Source: DASWNP01 sp035537095 (lineage in GTDB: Bacteria > Acidobacteriota > Blastocatellia > Pyrinomonadales > Pyrinomonadaceae). From it: a stretch of DNA of 64,000 nucleotides. The stretch covers positions 3,528 through 67,527 of the forward strand of contig DATLMV010000088.1 of the NCBI GenBank assembly GCA_035537095.1. The letters run 5' to 3'. The position numbers and the translations under genes are program-made. Shown here one piece after another: positions 48,991-57,648 of this stretch (position 1 is its first letter; each line of letters opens with the position of its first letter). The notes under the pieces were generated by a model. The model was not told the origin of the DNA. It did no database searches and saw nothing but the letters and a program-made list of their open reading frames with translations.

Positions 48991-51906
48991 TCAGCGCGTC
49001 GCCGAAGTCGGCTGCGGTTTCAGGTTCTCCACGTCGAAGGCGTAGGCGGTCTGCTCGCCGCTCAGGACGAAGAGGCCCTTGCCGTCGAGGCTGAAGCGGA
49101 CGAAGGCCGCGCCGCTCCCGAAGAGGAGACGCGCCTGCGTCTCGCCCGTATCCAAATCGTAGAAGGTCAACTCGCCGGGGTAGTTCTCGACGACGATCTG
49201 ATTCTTGACCGGATTTATCGCCGCGTTCGCGCCGAAGAAACGATGGCGCAGTTCGCCGTCATTGAACGAATAGGCGAGCACGCGGTTCTCCGAATCGTGG
49301 AGCACCAGCCAGTCGCGCTCGGAAAAGCCGGACTTGATGGCGAACGAACCCTTGCCGGTTTCCAAGAGCATCGTGCCGACGGTCTTTCCCGCGAAGGCGT
49401 CAACCACTTCGAGTAGATAATCGTCCGTTTTGTTCCCCAATTGTTTGGCGCGGGCGGCGAGCGTCGCGTCCTCTTTGAGACGCGCTTTGCCCGTCTCGCT
49501 GCCGAGCGTCCAGTAGAAGATGATTCTGCCGGAGAACTTGTCGAAGAAGTAACCGGGCGCTTCCTTCGGAAACTCGCGCGACCAGATCAACTTATCCTGC
49601 ACGATGTTGCGCACCTCGAAACGCACCTCGCTCGCCAGCGACGCGCTGCCGTCGTCGCCGTCTGCCGCCTGTTTCAGGCTGCGGCGGAGCAGGAGAAACT
49701 GCCCGTACTGCGTCGCCCCGCGTTCGGGAATCTCCCGAATCGGTTCGGCGGTGTTGTTCTGCGGGTTGAGATAGACGAGGCTGTGATTGGCCGGTTCGAG
49801 CCGTGGGAAATCGCCGATGCCCGTGCCGTTGTTGGCGAGGAGCGCGCCGCGAAATCCCCTGACGAACATCTTCTGCTCGCCCGAATTGAGTTCCCAGACC
49901 GCGCCCCGACTCTTGGAGGAAATCGTCAGCCATTGAAAATTGTCGGATAGCTCGGCGACTTCGAGCGCGCCGATGGTGCTCACGGGAATCTCAATCGTCC
50001 GCACGTTGCTGCTTTGCAGAATCTTGTTGGCTTCATCATAACGGACTTCGGAGAGGACGACTTTTCCCGTCACGCTTTCGAGCACCATCTGGTCGCCCCA
50101 GAAGGTGACATCGCGTTTGTTCAAAGCTCCGACGATGATATTTCTCGTGAGGTCGAAGATGCCGGTGCGCGTCGTGCCCGCGCGCAGTTTGACGACGACG
50201 TAGTTCGGGTTGGCGGTGCGTTTCAGTTCGTCGCCGCCGAGCGGAAACTTGGCGAGACGCTTGCCCTCGGGAAAAGAGAAGATGCCCGACTCGTCAGCCT
50301 TCTTGGAAGACATCGCCAGAATCCGGTTGGCGTCGAGAAAGAGAAACGGGCGGCGCGTCGCCTTCTTCAGTTCGCCGCCGACGCCGACCGGCTTGAGCGT
50401 GGAGAGTTCGAGCGCGAGGAGCGTATCTTCCGTCGCGCCCTCCTCGAAGCCGTCAATCTTGAACGAATAGCGAAACGCGCTGCTGCGCGTGACGACCAGA
50501 AAACGCGCATCGGGCGAAAACTCGATGTGGAAAAAGCTGCGCTCTTTGGCCTGCTCGTCGGTCGCCAGCGCGATGATCCAGAACAGCAACTCAAGCGAAC
50601 TGAGGCGATAAAACTCTTTCTTCTCCCAGACCTTATTTCCCGTCTGCGTATCGAGCACGCTCAGGTTGGTCGCGTAATCAATGCACGCGAGATACTTGCC
50701 CTCGGGCGAAAACTCGTGCTCCCAGCAATCGCGCCGGACGACGAGTTCACGAATCTCGACCGGCTTCTTATCCGCCACGCTCCATTTCTCGTAGCGCAGG
50801 TTCTCCGTGCCGAAGACGACGAACTTGCCGTCGGGCGTGAAGGTAGCTTCGCGCGCGTTGGTCGCCGGAATCTGGAAGGCGACCTGTAGGGGTTCGCGCT
50901 GCACGACCGTGATGGCGAAATCGTCCTGCGTGAGAAAGTGTGAGCCGTCGGTGCTGAACGAGAGATGCGAGATGTCGGTGCGGAGTTTCGGCGCGAGCGT
51001 CTTCTTCCAACGCAGTCCCGGCAACTCCTCCCTGCGGTTGGCGTCGCGCGCCGAGATAATGTCCGCCTGCCACTTGAGAAACTCCTCCGACGTGCTCGCA
51101 CGGCGATTTTCGCGGCATTGCGCCGGAAGTTGTTCCGTCACCTTGATCATCGTGCGGAGACGTTTCTCTTCGGGTTTGGTCTTGCCGAAGATGTCGCCGA
51201 ACCAACTGCCCGTCCGGCCCTTCGTCTCGGCCAGACGGTCGAAGAAGCCTGCGAACATCGTCGGGTCGTAACCGGCGGCGACGAGCGCGAACAAGCCTAT
51301 CTGGTCGGCTTCGAGTTGCTGCTCGTTCTCGTGTCCCGCGCCGCGCGAGACGGCCTTCGTCCGCTGTCGTTCGAGCAGCAGGTTGTACTTGTCGGAGATG
51401 TCCTTGCGGTCGCCAACCTGCGTCACGTTGAGCACCTCTTTGAGATAGCGCGAGAAATCGTTGGCCGCGTGGCGGACGACGGCGTGTCCCAACTCGTGCG
51501 CGATGACGCCCGCCAACTCGTCCTCGTTGCGCACGAACGCAATCAATTTTCGGGAGACGAAAACGTGGCCGCCCGGCGTGTTGAAGGCGTTGGCTTCGGG
51601 GATGTCAACGATGTGGAATTGAAACTTGAGTCCGGTCTGCGGCAGGTGCTTGATCAGTTTTTCGCCGATGGCCGTCAGATACGCGGAGAGTTGCGGGTCT
51701 CTGACGAAGCGCAGGTCGCCGGACAGGCGTTGATATGTCAGGTCGCCGAGAATCATCTCCTGTTCCGGCGAAAAGATGTTGTAGGGCTTCGCGTTGGCCG
51801 TGATCTTCGGCGGCGCGCACGCCTCCTGCGCCCCGGCCACGGCGGGCCAGAGCGTGCTCCATAAAACGACGGAGACGATAAACTTCAAGATTGATTTGCT
51901 TGACAT
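48991..51906 (-). CDS. Exported M48 metalloprotease fused to a WD40-like propeller
   Basis: A 971-residue protein. ATG 51906 follows GGAGG at ideal spacing and opens a Sec signal (MSSKSILKFIVSVVLWSTLW, cleavage near AGAQ); a longer frame upstream lacks a signal. Residues about 45-330 are an M48 peptidase: HELGH at 137-141 with the third zinc ligand likely the Glu in QQLEADQIG near 202. The remaining 600 residues are beta-propeller-like repeats of the FSPDGKYLxC type (FTPDGKFVVFGT, FSPDARFLVVTR, FSLDGKGLFVLS). M48 enzymes of this kind (BepA-like) do quality control of envelope proteins; the propeller may select substrates. Periplasmic. Such a long propeller is unusual for the family. Confidence 0.9.
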   Translation of the reverse strand: MSSKSILKFIVSVVLWSTLWPAVAGAQEACAPPKITANAKPYNIFSPEQEMILGDLTYQRLSGDLRFVRDPQLSAYLTAIGEKLIKHLPQTGLKFQFHIVDIPEANAFNTPGGHVFVSRKLIAFVRNEDELAGVIAHELGHAVVRHAANDFSRYLKEVLNVTQVGDRKDISDKYNLLLERQRTKAVSRGAGHENEQQLEADQIGLFALVAAGYDPTMFAGFFDRLAETKGRTGSWFGDIFGKTKPEEKRLRTMIKVTEQLPAQCRENRRASTSEEFLKWQADIISARDANRREELPGLRWKKTLAPKLRTDISHLSFSTDGSHFLTQDDFAITVVQREPLQVAFQIPATNAREATFTPDGKFVVFGTENLRYEKWSVADKKPVEIRELVVRRDCWEHEFSPEGKYLACIDYATNLSVLDTQTGNKVWEKKEFYRLSSLELLFWIIALATDEQAKERSFFHIEFSPDARFLVVTRSSAFRYSFKIDGFEEGATEDTLLALELSTLKPVGVGGELKKATRRPFLFLDANRILAMSSKKADESGIFSFPEGKRLAKFPLGGDELKRTANPNYVVVKLRAGTTRTGIFDLTRNIIVGALNKRDVTFWGDQMVLESVTGKVVLSEVRYDEANKILQSSNVRTIEIPVSTIGALEVAELSDNFQWLTISSKSRGAVWELNSGEQKMFVRGFRGALLANNGTGIGDFPRLEPANHSLVYLNPQNNTAEPIREIPERGATQYGQFLLLRRSLKQAADGDDGSASLASEVRFEVRNIVQDKLIWSREFPKEAPGYFFDKFSGRIIFYWTLGSETGKARLKEDATLAARAKQLGNKTDDYLLEVVDAFAGKTVGTMLLETGKGSFAIKSGFSERDWLVLHDSENRVLAYSFNDGELRHRFFGANAAINPVKNQIVVENYPGELTFYDLDTGETQARLLFGSGAAFVRFSLDGKGLFVLSGEQTAYAFDVENLKPQPTSATR

Positions 51907-52138
51907 GCTGAACCTCCGCAAGGGTGAAGGCTGCTCGATTGCCATGTGGGTTTGCAGACCTGAAGCGCGAACGGATAAGGGAGCCGTGCGCCCGCTCGGT
52001 TCGGGGCAGCGACAGCGATGTGGCGGTCGGGCGCGGCTTCGGGCCAACTGAGAACTCGCGCCTATCATAACCCGAATCGGCGGCGCGTGTGTACGGGCGA
52101 AAAGATTTCGGGCGCGGCAAAGATGTGCGCGCGCGGAC

Positions 52139-53704
52139 TTAAGAGTCTTGGATGAACTGTTTGAGATAGGCTCTCAAACCATTTGCAGAAGTGTCGGTGG
52201 AGATAAACGCGATGTAGTTGTCGGGCCTCAGGAGCACGTTGAAGGGCTGGCTCGCGCCGAAGATTTCCGCGACGTGCGGGTAGAGCGGGACGACGTGATG
52301 TTCGACCAGCCGCGCGTATTCGCTTTGGATTTCTTCTCGGAGCGGTTGGTGGTCGCTCTCGCCGTCGGAGAAGGTGAGCAGGTGAAACTTGGGCGCGTGC
52401 AGCCGGTCGTAGATGCTTCTGCCGTCGGCGAGGAAATAGGGCATCCGGTCTCCGGCGCGGACGTTGAAGTCGGAGTCGCCCGCGTGCTCGCTGAGGGAGC
52501 AATCGCTGTAGCTGATGCCGATTTGAGAAATCATCGGGAAGAATCTCTCTTTGACGATGTCGAAGCTGAGGATGAACTTGGCGAGCGGCGGGAAGATGGT
52601 CGTGCGGATAAAGGTGAGCAGCCAGTCGGGGTTCGCGCCCAACTGAAACATGCGGTCGGTCGTCGCCAGCAGCCGTCCGGCGTTCTTGAGTCGTTCCTCG
52701 TTGTAGGTTTCCAGAATCCGCGCGGCGGCGTCGCCACGCAGGACGGCGGCCATCTTCCATGCGAGATTGTATGCGTCCTGAATGCCGGTGTTCATCCCCT
52801 GCCCGCCCGCGGGGGTGTGGATGTGCGCGGAGTCGCCCGCGAGAAAACATCTGCCGAGCGAGAAGCGGCGCGCGTGGCGGGTGTGGACTTTATAGACCGA
52901 GAACCAATAGACGTGTGAGATGTCGAGCGCAAGCTGCGCGTCGGCCTTGATGCGCTGCTCGATCTCCTCGTAGAGAAACTCGCCCTCCTCTTTTTCCAGA
53001 CCCTCGGGAAACGAGCCGACGATACGATAACGACGGTCGCCCTTCATCGGGAAGAAAGCGACGACCGAATTTCTCGACATGCAGACGTGCAGCGCGTCGT
53101 AGCCGAACTCCCAATCAATCTGCACGTCGGCGACGAAGAACAGGCGTTCGAACGTGCTGCCCTCGAAGGGGATGCCGAGCGCGTGCCTGACCGGACTCTT
53201 CGCGCCGTCGCAGCCGACCAGATAGCGTGCTTCAATCGTCTGCGCCGCGCCCGCCCCGTCTCTCACGTGCGCCGTGACGCCCGCATCGTTCTGCGAAAAA
53301 CTTTCGAGCGTGGTTTGCCAGAGCACGTCCTTTTCGTGCTCTCGCAGGTAGCCGTAGAGCAGTTCTTCATTCTTGTTCTGTTCGAGGACGAGCATGTAAG
53401 GATACGCGCTCAAGCCCTCGCCGACGTTGGATAAATCAACCTCGCCGCGTATCTCGCCGCCTTCCAAGAGCCGCACCTTTCCGGCAATCGCGCCGCGCTC
53501 GACCGCCTCGCGCGCCAGCCCCAACTGCTCGTAAATCTCCAGCGTGCGGGCATGGACGCCGATGGCTTTCGAGAAGGGCGTGACGGCTTCGTTTCGCTCG
53601 ATGATACGGAAATCAATACCGTGACGGATGAATTGACAGGCGAGAGAGAGTCCGGTCGGCCCTGCGCCGACGATGAGCACGTCCGTGTTGATTGTCGTTT
53701 TCAT
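52139..53704 (-). CDS. FAD-dependent aromatic hydroxylase-type monooxygenase
   Basis: A 521-residue group A flavoprotein monooxygenase. N-terminal GAGPTGLSLACQFIRHG (FAD ADP-binding), the mid-protein DG motif YLVGCDGAKSPVRHALG, and the second FAD motif GRCFLAGDSAHIHTPAGGQG, all in order. The C-terminal 150 residues correspond to the thioredoxin-like tail of phenol hydroxylase and PheA/TfdB relatives (LLRPDNYIAFISTD). It hydroxylates an aromatic or polyketide substrate with NAD(P)H and O2. It is 75 bp downstream of the desaturase gene on the same strand, so co-transcription is possible. No aromatic degradation genes surround it; the substrate is unknown. Confidence 0.9.
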   Translation of the reverse strand: MKTTINTDVLIVGAGPTGLSLACQFIRHGIDFRIIERNEAVTPFSKAIGVHARTLEIYEQLGLAREAVERGAIAGKVRLLEGGEIRGEVDLSNVGEGLSAYPYMLVLEQNKNEELLYGYLREHEKDVLWQTTLESFSQNDAGVTAHVRDGAGAAQTIEARYLVGCDGAKSPVRHALGIPFEGSTFERLFFVADVQIDWEFGYDALHVCMSRNSVVAFFPMKGDRRYRIVGSFPEGLEKEEGEFLYEEIEQRIKADAQLALDISHVYWFSVYKVHTRHARRFSLGRCFLAGDSAHIHTPAGGQGMNTGIQDAYNLAWKMAAVLRGDAAARILETYNEERLKNAGRLLATTDRMFQLGANPDWLLTFIRTTIFPPLAKFILSFDIVKERFFPMISQIGISYSDCSLSEHAGDSDFNVRAGDRMPYFLADGRSIYDRLHAPKFHLLTFSDGESDHQPLREEIQSEYARLVEHHVVPLYPHVAEIFGASQPFNVLLRPDNYIAFISTDTSANGLRAYLKQFIQDS

Positions 53705-53779
53705 CAGGCTCGAAGCTCGGGGAGATGTAACTTCAACCTTCGGGCGCGCGGGTTCGACTGGCGGTTCTGCTCTGACGCT

Positions 53780-54709
53780 CTAAGTCGCGGTCGTCTCCAA
53801 CGTCTCGCCCGTCGTCGTCGCCGGACGTATCCGGGGCGCAAACACGTCCGCCGGAGGCGTTCGCAAGTCCCAGACTATTCCGACGAGAGAGAGCGCGCGG
53901 AGCGTGTAGTGCGCGACATCAATTTCCCACCAGTAGAAGCCCTGACGCTCGGATGAAGGATAGTGATGGTGATTGTTGTGCCAGCCTTCGCCGAGCGTGA
54001 TGAGCGCGACGAAAAGATTGTTGCGGCTGTTGTCGTCCGTCTGAAAGCGGCGGCTCCCGAAGATGTGCGCGAGGGAGTTGACGGTGAAAGTGCCGTGATA
54101 CAGGAGCACCGTGCTGATGAAGAAACCCCAGATGAGCATCTGCCACCCCGAAGTGCCGAGCGCGGGCGCGTATCGCTCAAGCAGCGCGCCGAGCGCGAAG
54201 GTCGCGAGCGCGAGCAACGCCGGAGGCAACGAATAGTATCTGTCGAGGAAACGCAACTCGCGAAACTTGACGAGGTTCGAGATGAGTTTCCATTCGGTCG
54301 CCTGACTCTCGCGCGTCAGGAACCAGCCGACCTGCGACTGCCAGAGCGTGCGCGCGACGGGCGAGTGCAAATCCCTCTCGGTGTCCGTGTAGAGATGGTG
54401 GCGACGGTGATGCGCCGACCACCAGAGCGGCCCCTTCTGGTTGGCGGTCGTGCCGAGAAACGCGAGCACGAACTGAAAAACGCGGCCCGTCCGGTACGAG
54501 CGATGCGACAGCAGGCGGTGAAAGCCCGCCGTGATGCCGAACATCCGCACGACGTAGAGCGCGAGACAGACGGCGACGGCCACGACGCTCACGCCCGTCC
54601 ACAATGCCAGCAGGCAGACCAGATGTATCAAGAGGAATTGAATACAGATGAAGTAATCGAGCTTTTCCGCTTCGCCCCGCCGCTTATTTTTGCTAATGGA
54701 TACAGACAT
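53780..54709 (-). CDS. Membrane fatty acid desaturase (acyl-CoA delta-9 type)
   Basis: A 309-residue integral membrane di-iron enzyme. The three histidine boxes are HRLLSH (64-69), HHRRHH (100-105) and HNNHHHY near 245, with hydrophobic helices between. This pattern and the length match acyl-CoA or acyl-lipid delta-9 desaturases that put a double bond in membrane fatty acids. ATG has AGGG upstream and a good promoter at 54742-54769. The C-terminal tail is Thr/Pro-rich. Regulation by membrane state or temperature is likely from family knowledge only. Confidence 0.93.
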   Translation of the reverse strand: MSVSISKNKRRGEAEKLDYFICIQFLLIHLVCLLALWTGVSVVAVAVCLALYVVRMFGITAGFHRLLSHRSYRTGRVFQFVLAFLGTTANQKGPLWWSAHHRRHHLYTDTERDLHSPVARTLWQSQVGWFLTRESQATEWKLISNLVKFRELRFLDRYYSLPPALLALATFALGALLERYAPALGTSGWQMLIWGFFISTVLLYHGTFTVNSLAHIFGSRRFQTDDNSRNNLFVALITLGEGWHNNHHHYPSSERQGFYWWEIDVAHYTLRALSLVGIVWDLRTPPADVFAPRIRPATTTGETLETTAT

Positions 54710-55034
54710 TTATCAACCCTGTTCTCTGAAAGATAACATCCACTATAAAGTGTATTTTCCTTAATGCAACTCCGCGCCGTCACGACGGCTCTCAACTTGG
54801 ATGCAAAATATCTGCGTCCCTTCAATTTAGATGCAGCCGGGAAATTTAACCTTTTATTTTTTCCTTGATTCCATTAAGGTGGCGTGACGCCAGACATGCG
54901 GATATATCGCCGCCCCGTCGAGTTGTCTTGAGATGTAGCCGGTTGCATCGAGCCGCGTTTTGCGCGCGTTGCGGGGAACGCCGCGCGGGTTGTTCTCTCT
55001 CGTCATCATCTTCAAAAAAGAACTCTTGCGAACA
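54710..55034. other. AT-rich divergent region, desaturase and glycan cluster
   Basis: 325 bp without a supported gene. The left half holds the desaturase promoter. The right half includes T-rich stretches and the start of the glycan operon, for which no clear promoter was found. Two similar motifs, ggatgcaaaata and agatgcagccgg, lie 39 bp apart. Confidence 0.5.
54742..54769 (-). promoter_or_regulatory. Candidate promoter of the desaturase
   Basis: Minus strand TTGCAT (54769-54764), a 16-bp spacer and TATAGT (54747-54742), 33 bp before the ATG. Confidence 0.55.
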
Positions 55035-56591
55035 ATGGAAAAGAACGGAGCTAAGACTGTGGTCATCATCGGCGCGGGGCCTGCGGGCCTGACGGCGGCC
55101 TATGAACTCGGTAAAGCGGGCGTCGCGTCGGTCGTCCTTGAGCGCGACGCGCAGGTCGGCGGTCTGGCGAAGACCGTCAACTATAAAGGCTTCCGTTTCG
55201 ACATCGGCGGACACCGTTTCTACACCAAGGTCGAGGCCGCCGAACGCATCTGGCGCGAAGTTTTAGACAGCACGGACTTCCTCCGGCGCAAGCGTCTCTC
55301 GCGCATCTATTACAACAAAAAATTCTTCGACTATCCGCTGCGCGCATCCTCCATGCTCTTCAAGCTCGGCCTCTGGCAGGGCTGCCTGATTCTCCTGAGC
55401 TACCTGCGCGCGCGCGCCTTCCCCGAACCCGACGAGCGCACCTTCGAGCATTGGATCACGAATCGCTTCGGCCAACGCCTCTACAGCATCTTCTTCAAGT
55501 CTTACACGGAGAAGGTCTGGGGCGTCCCGTGCAGCGAAATCACAGCCGAGTGGGCGGCGCAGCGCATCAAGGGACTCTCGCTGTCGGTCGTCTTGAAAGA
55601 CATCCTGCGCGGGCAGCCGCGCGACAAAAACAACGGCGCGGTCGTCAAGACTCTGATTGACGAATTTGATTATCCGCGTCTCGGGCCGGGGATGATGTGG
55701 GAGGCGATGGCCGGGATGGTGCGCGCGCAGGGCGGCACGATTCGCGCGCACACGACCGTCGAGCGGATTCATTGGACGCGCGGGCGCATCGAAGCGGCGG
55801 AGGTGACAACCGGCGCGCGCACGGAGACGCTGCGCGGCACGCACTTTATCAGCAGCATGCCGATCCGCGAGTTGGTGCGTAAGCTCGCGCCCGCGCCGCC
55901 CGCAGAAGTCTTGGCGGCAGCCGCGCGTCTCCAGTACAGAGATTTCCTGACCGTCGTGCTCATCGTCCGGCGGCGCAACCTCTTCCCCGACAACTGGATT
56001 TACATACACGACCCGGAAGTCAAACTCGGTCGCGTTCAGAACTTCAAAAATTGGAGCGCCGACATGGTTCCCGACGCCGACAAGACCTGTCTCGGGCTGG
56101 AATATTTTTGCTTCAAGGGCGACGGATTGTGGAGCATGCCGGACGCGGAGTTGATCGAACTCGGCAAGCGCGAGTTGGAGAAGTTGGGCCTTGCGCGCGC
56201 CGACGAAGTCGAGGAGGGCACGGTCGTGCGCGTGCCGAAGGCGTATCCGGTCTATGACTCGACCTACAAACAGTCGCTCGCCGCGCTCCGCCGTTTCCTC
56301 GACACCTTCCCCAATCTTCAACTCGTCGGGCGCAACGGCATGCACAAGTACAACAATCAGGATCACTCGATGCTGACCGGCATACTGGCCGTCAAGAACA
56401 TCCTCGGCGCGAACTTCAACCTGTGGGAAGTGAACACCGACGAGGAGTATCAGGAGGAGGTCGGCGGCAGAGCGGGCGATGACTGCGCCGCCGCGCTGCT
56501 GGCGCGCGCCGCCGCGACGCAGCCAAGCGTGCCCGAACGCATCAAAGCCTCCTGTGCGTCTTCTGCGCCCGCCGTCGAGTATGAAGTCTGA
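55035..56591 (+). CDS. FAD-dependent oxidoreductase, protoporphyrinogen oxidase/UDP-galactopyranose mutase-like
   Basis: A 518-residue flavoprotein, first gene of the glycan cluster. ATG 55035 begins MEKNGAKTVVIIGAGPAGLT (GxGxxG at 13-18); a longer frame adds 25 residues with no match. FDIGGHRFYTK and FFDYPLRASSMLFKLG resemble the substrate region of UDP-galactopyranose mutase-like proteins; RFGQRLYSIFFKSYTEKVWG and GRNGMHKYNNQDHSM complete the pattern. Members of this group are common in surface polysaccharide loci, so an ammonia-free sugar-nucleotide rearrangement or oxidation is likely, but the substrate is unknown. It overlaps the next gene by 11 bp. Confidence 0.85.
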   Translation: MEKNGAKTVVIIGAGPAGLTAAYELGKAGVASVVLERDAQVGGLAKTVNYKGFRFDIGGHRFYTKVEAAERIWREVLDSTDFLRRKRLSRIYYNKKFFDYPLRASSMLFKLGLWQGCLILLSYLRARAFPEPDERTFEHWITNRFGQRLYSIFFKSYTEKVWGVPCSEITAEWAAQRIKGLSLSVVLKDILRGQPRDKNNGAVVKTLIDEFDYPRLGPGMMWEAMAGMVRAQGGTIRAHTTVERIHWTRGRIEAAEVTTGARTETLRGTHFISSMPIRELVRKLAPAPPAEVLAAAARLQYRDFLTVVLIVRRRNLFPDNWIYIHDPEVKLGRVQNFKNWSADMVPDADKTCLGLEYFCFKGDGLWSMPDAELIELGKRELEKLGLARADEVEEGTVVRVPKAYPVYDSTYKQSLAALRRFLDTFPNLQLVGRNGMHKYNNQDHSMLTGILAVKNILGANFNLWEVNTDEEYQEEVGGRAGDDCAAALLARAAATQPSVPERIKASCASSAPAVEYEV

Positions 56592-57648
56592 GGAACGGTC
56601 TGTGCAGAGCGAGCCATATATCTCAGTCGTCGTGCCGGTCTACAACGGCGGCGTGCAACTCGAACAATGCCTCGCGGCGTTGCTCGCGTCGGATTTCCGC
56701 GCGCGCGAAATCATCGTCGCCGACGACGCCTCGACAGACGCGAGCGCGGCGACGGCGCGCAGTCTCGGAGTAGCAGTCGTCAGTCTCGCCGCTCGGTCAG
56801 GCCCGGCGGCGGCGCGCAATCATGGCGCACGGCGCGCGCGCGGAGAGGTGCTGCTCTTTATAGATGCGGATGTCGTCGTGCGCCGCGACACGCTCGCACG
56901 CGTCGCCGCGACATTTCGCGCGCGCCCCGACATCGCCGCCGTCTTCGGTTCTTACGACGACGCGCCCGAAGCCGCGAACTTCGTCTCGCAGTACAAAAAT
57001 CTTCTGCACCACCACGTCCATCAACAGGCGTCCGCAGAGGCCGCGACCTTCTGGGCCGGATGCGGCGCGGTGCGTCGCGCGGCCTTCGAGCGGGCGGGCG
57101 GCTTCGACGCGGTCAAGTACGCGAGGCCGTCTATCGAAGACATCGAACTCGGCTATCGCCTGCGACGCGGCGGCGGCAAAATCATTCTGGATAGAGAGCT
57201 ACAGGTGAAACACCTGAAGCGTTGGACGCTCGCGGTGCTGCTGCGAACGGACATCCACGCCCGCGCGCTCCCTTGGACGCGTTTGATCTTGGAGCAGGGC
57301 GCGCTGATCAACGACCTGAACCTGCGCGTAGCGCAACGCGTCTGCGCCGCGCTCACGGGGACGGCGCTCGTGCTGCTCGCGCTCTCTTACTTCAACGCGC
57401 TTCTCGCTGCGTTCTCGCTCGTCGCGCTGGCGATAGTCGCTCTGATTAACCTGCCGCTACTCCGCTTCTTCGCGCGACGGCGCGGCGCGTGGTTCGCGGC
57501 GCGGGCCTTCGGCCTGCAACTGCTCTACTATTTTTACAGCGGCACGGTCTTCGCGCTCTGCTACGCCGCGCACGCACTCAAGAGGGCGCGCGCGGGCGTG
57601 GGGCTCGACGGGCGGCGCGCGTCGGCGGGAACGGGAACGAACAGATGA
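56581..57648 (+). CDS. Family 2 glycosyltransferase with C-terminal membrane helices
   Basis: A 355-residue GT-A enzyme. ATG 56581 overlaps the preceding stop; YISVVVPVYNGG, ADDAS and the metal-binding FIDADVV (DAD at 95-97) form the nucleotide-sugar site, with ATFWAGCGAVRRAAFERAGG and EDIELGYRL (acceptor/base region) after it. Two transmembrane helices occur near 250-310 (GTALVLLALSYFNALLAAFS onward). It likely adds a sugar to a lipid-linked glycan at the inner membrane. The next gene starts inside its stop (ATGA). Confidence 0.92.
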   Translation: MKSEERSVQSEPYISVVVPVYNGGVQLEQCLAALLASDFRAREIIVADDASTDASAATARSLGVAVVSLAARSGPAAARNHGARRARGEVLLFIDADVVVRRDTLARVAATFRARPDIAAVFGSYDDAPEAANFVSQYKNLLHHHVHQQASAEAATFWAGCGAVRRAAFERAGGFDAVKYARPSIEDIELGYRLRRGGGKIILDRELQVKHLKRWTLAVLLRTDIHARALPWTRLILEQGALINDLNLRVAQRVCAALTGTALVLLALSYFNALLAAFSLVALAIVALINLPLLRFFARRRGAWFAARAFGLQLLYYFYSGTVFALCYAAHALKRARAGVGLDGRRASAGTGTNR

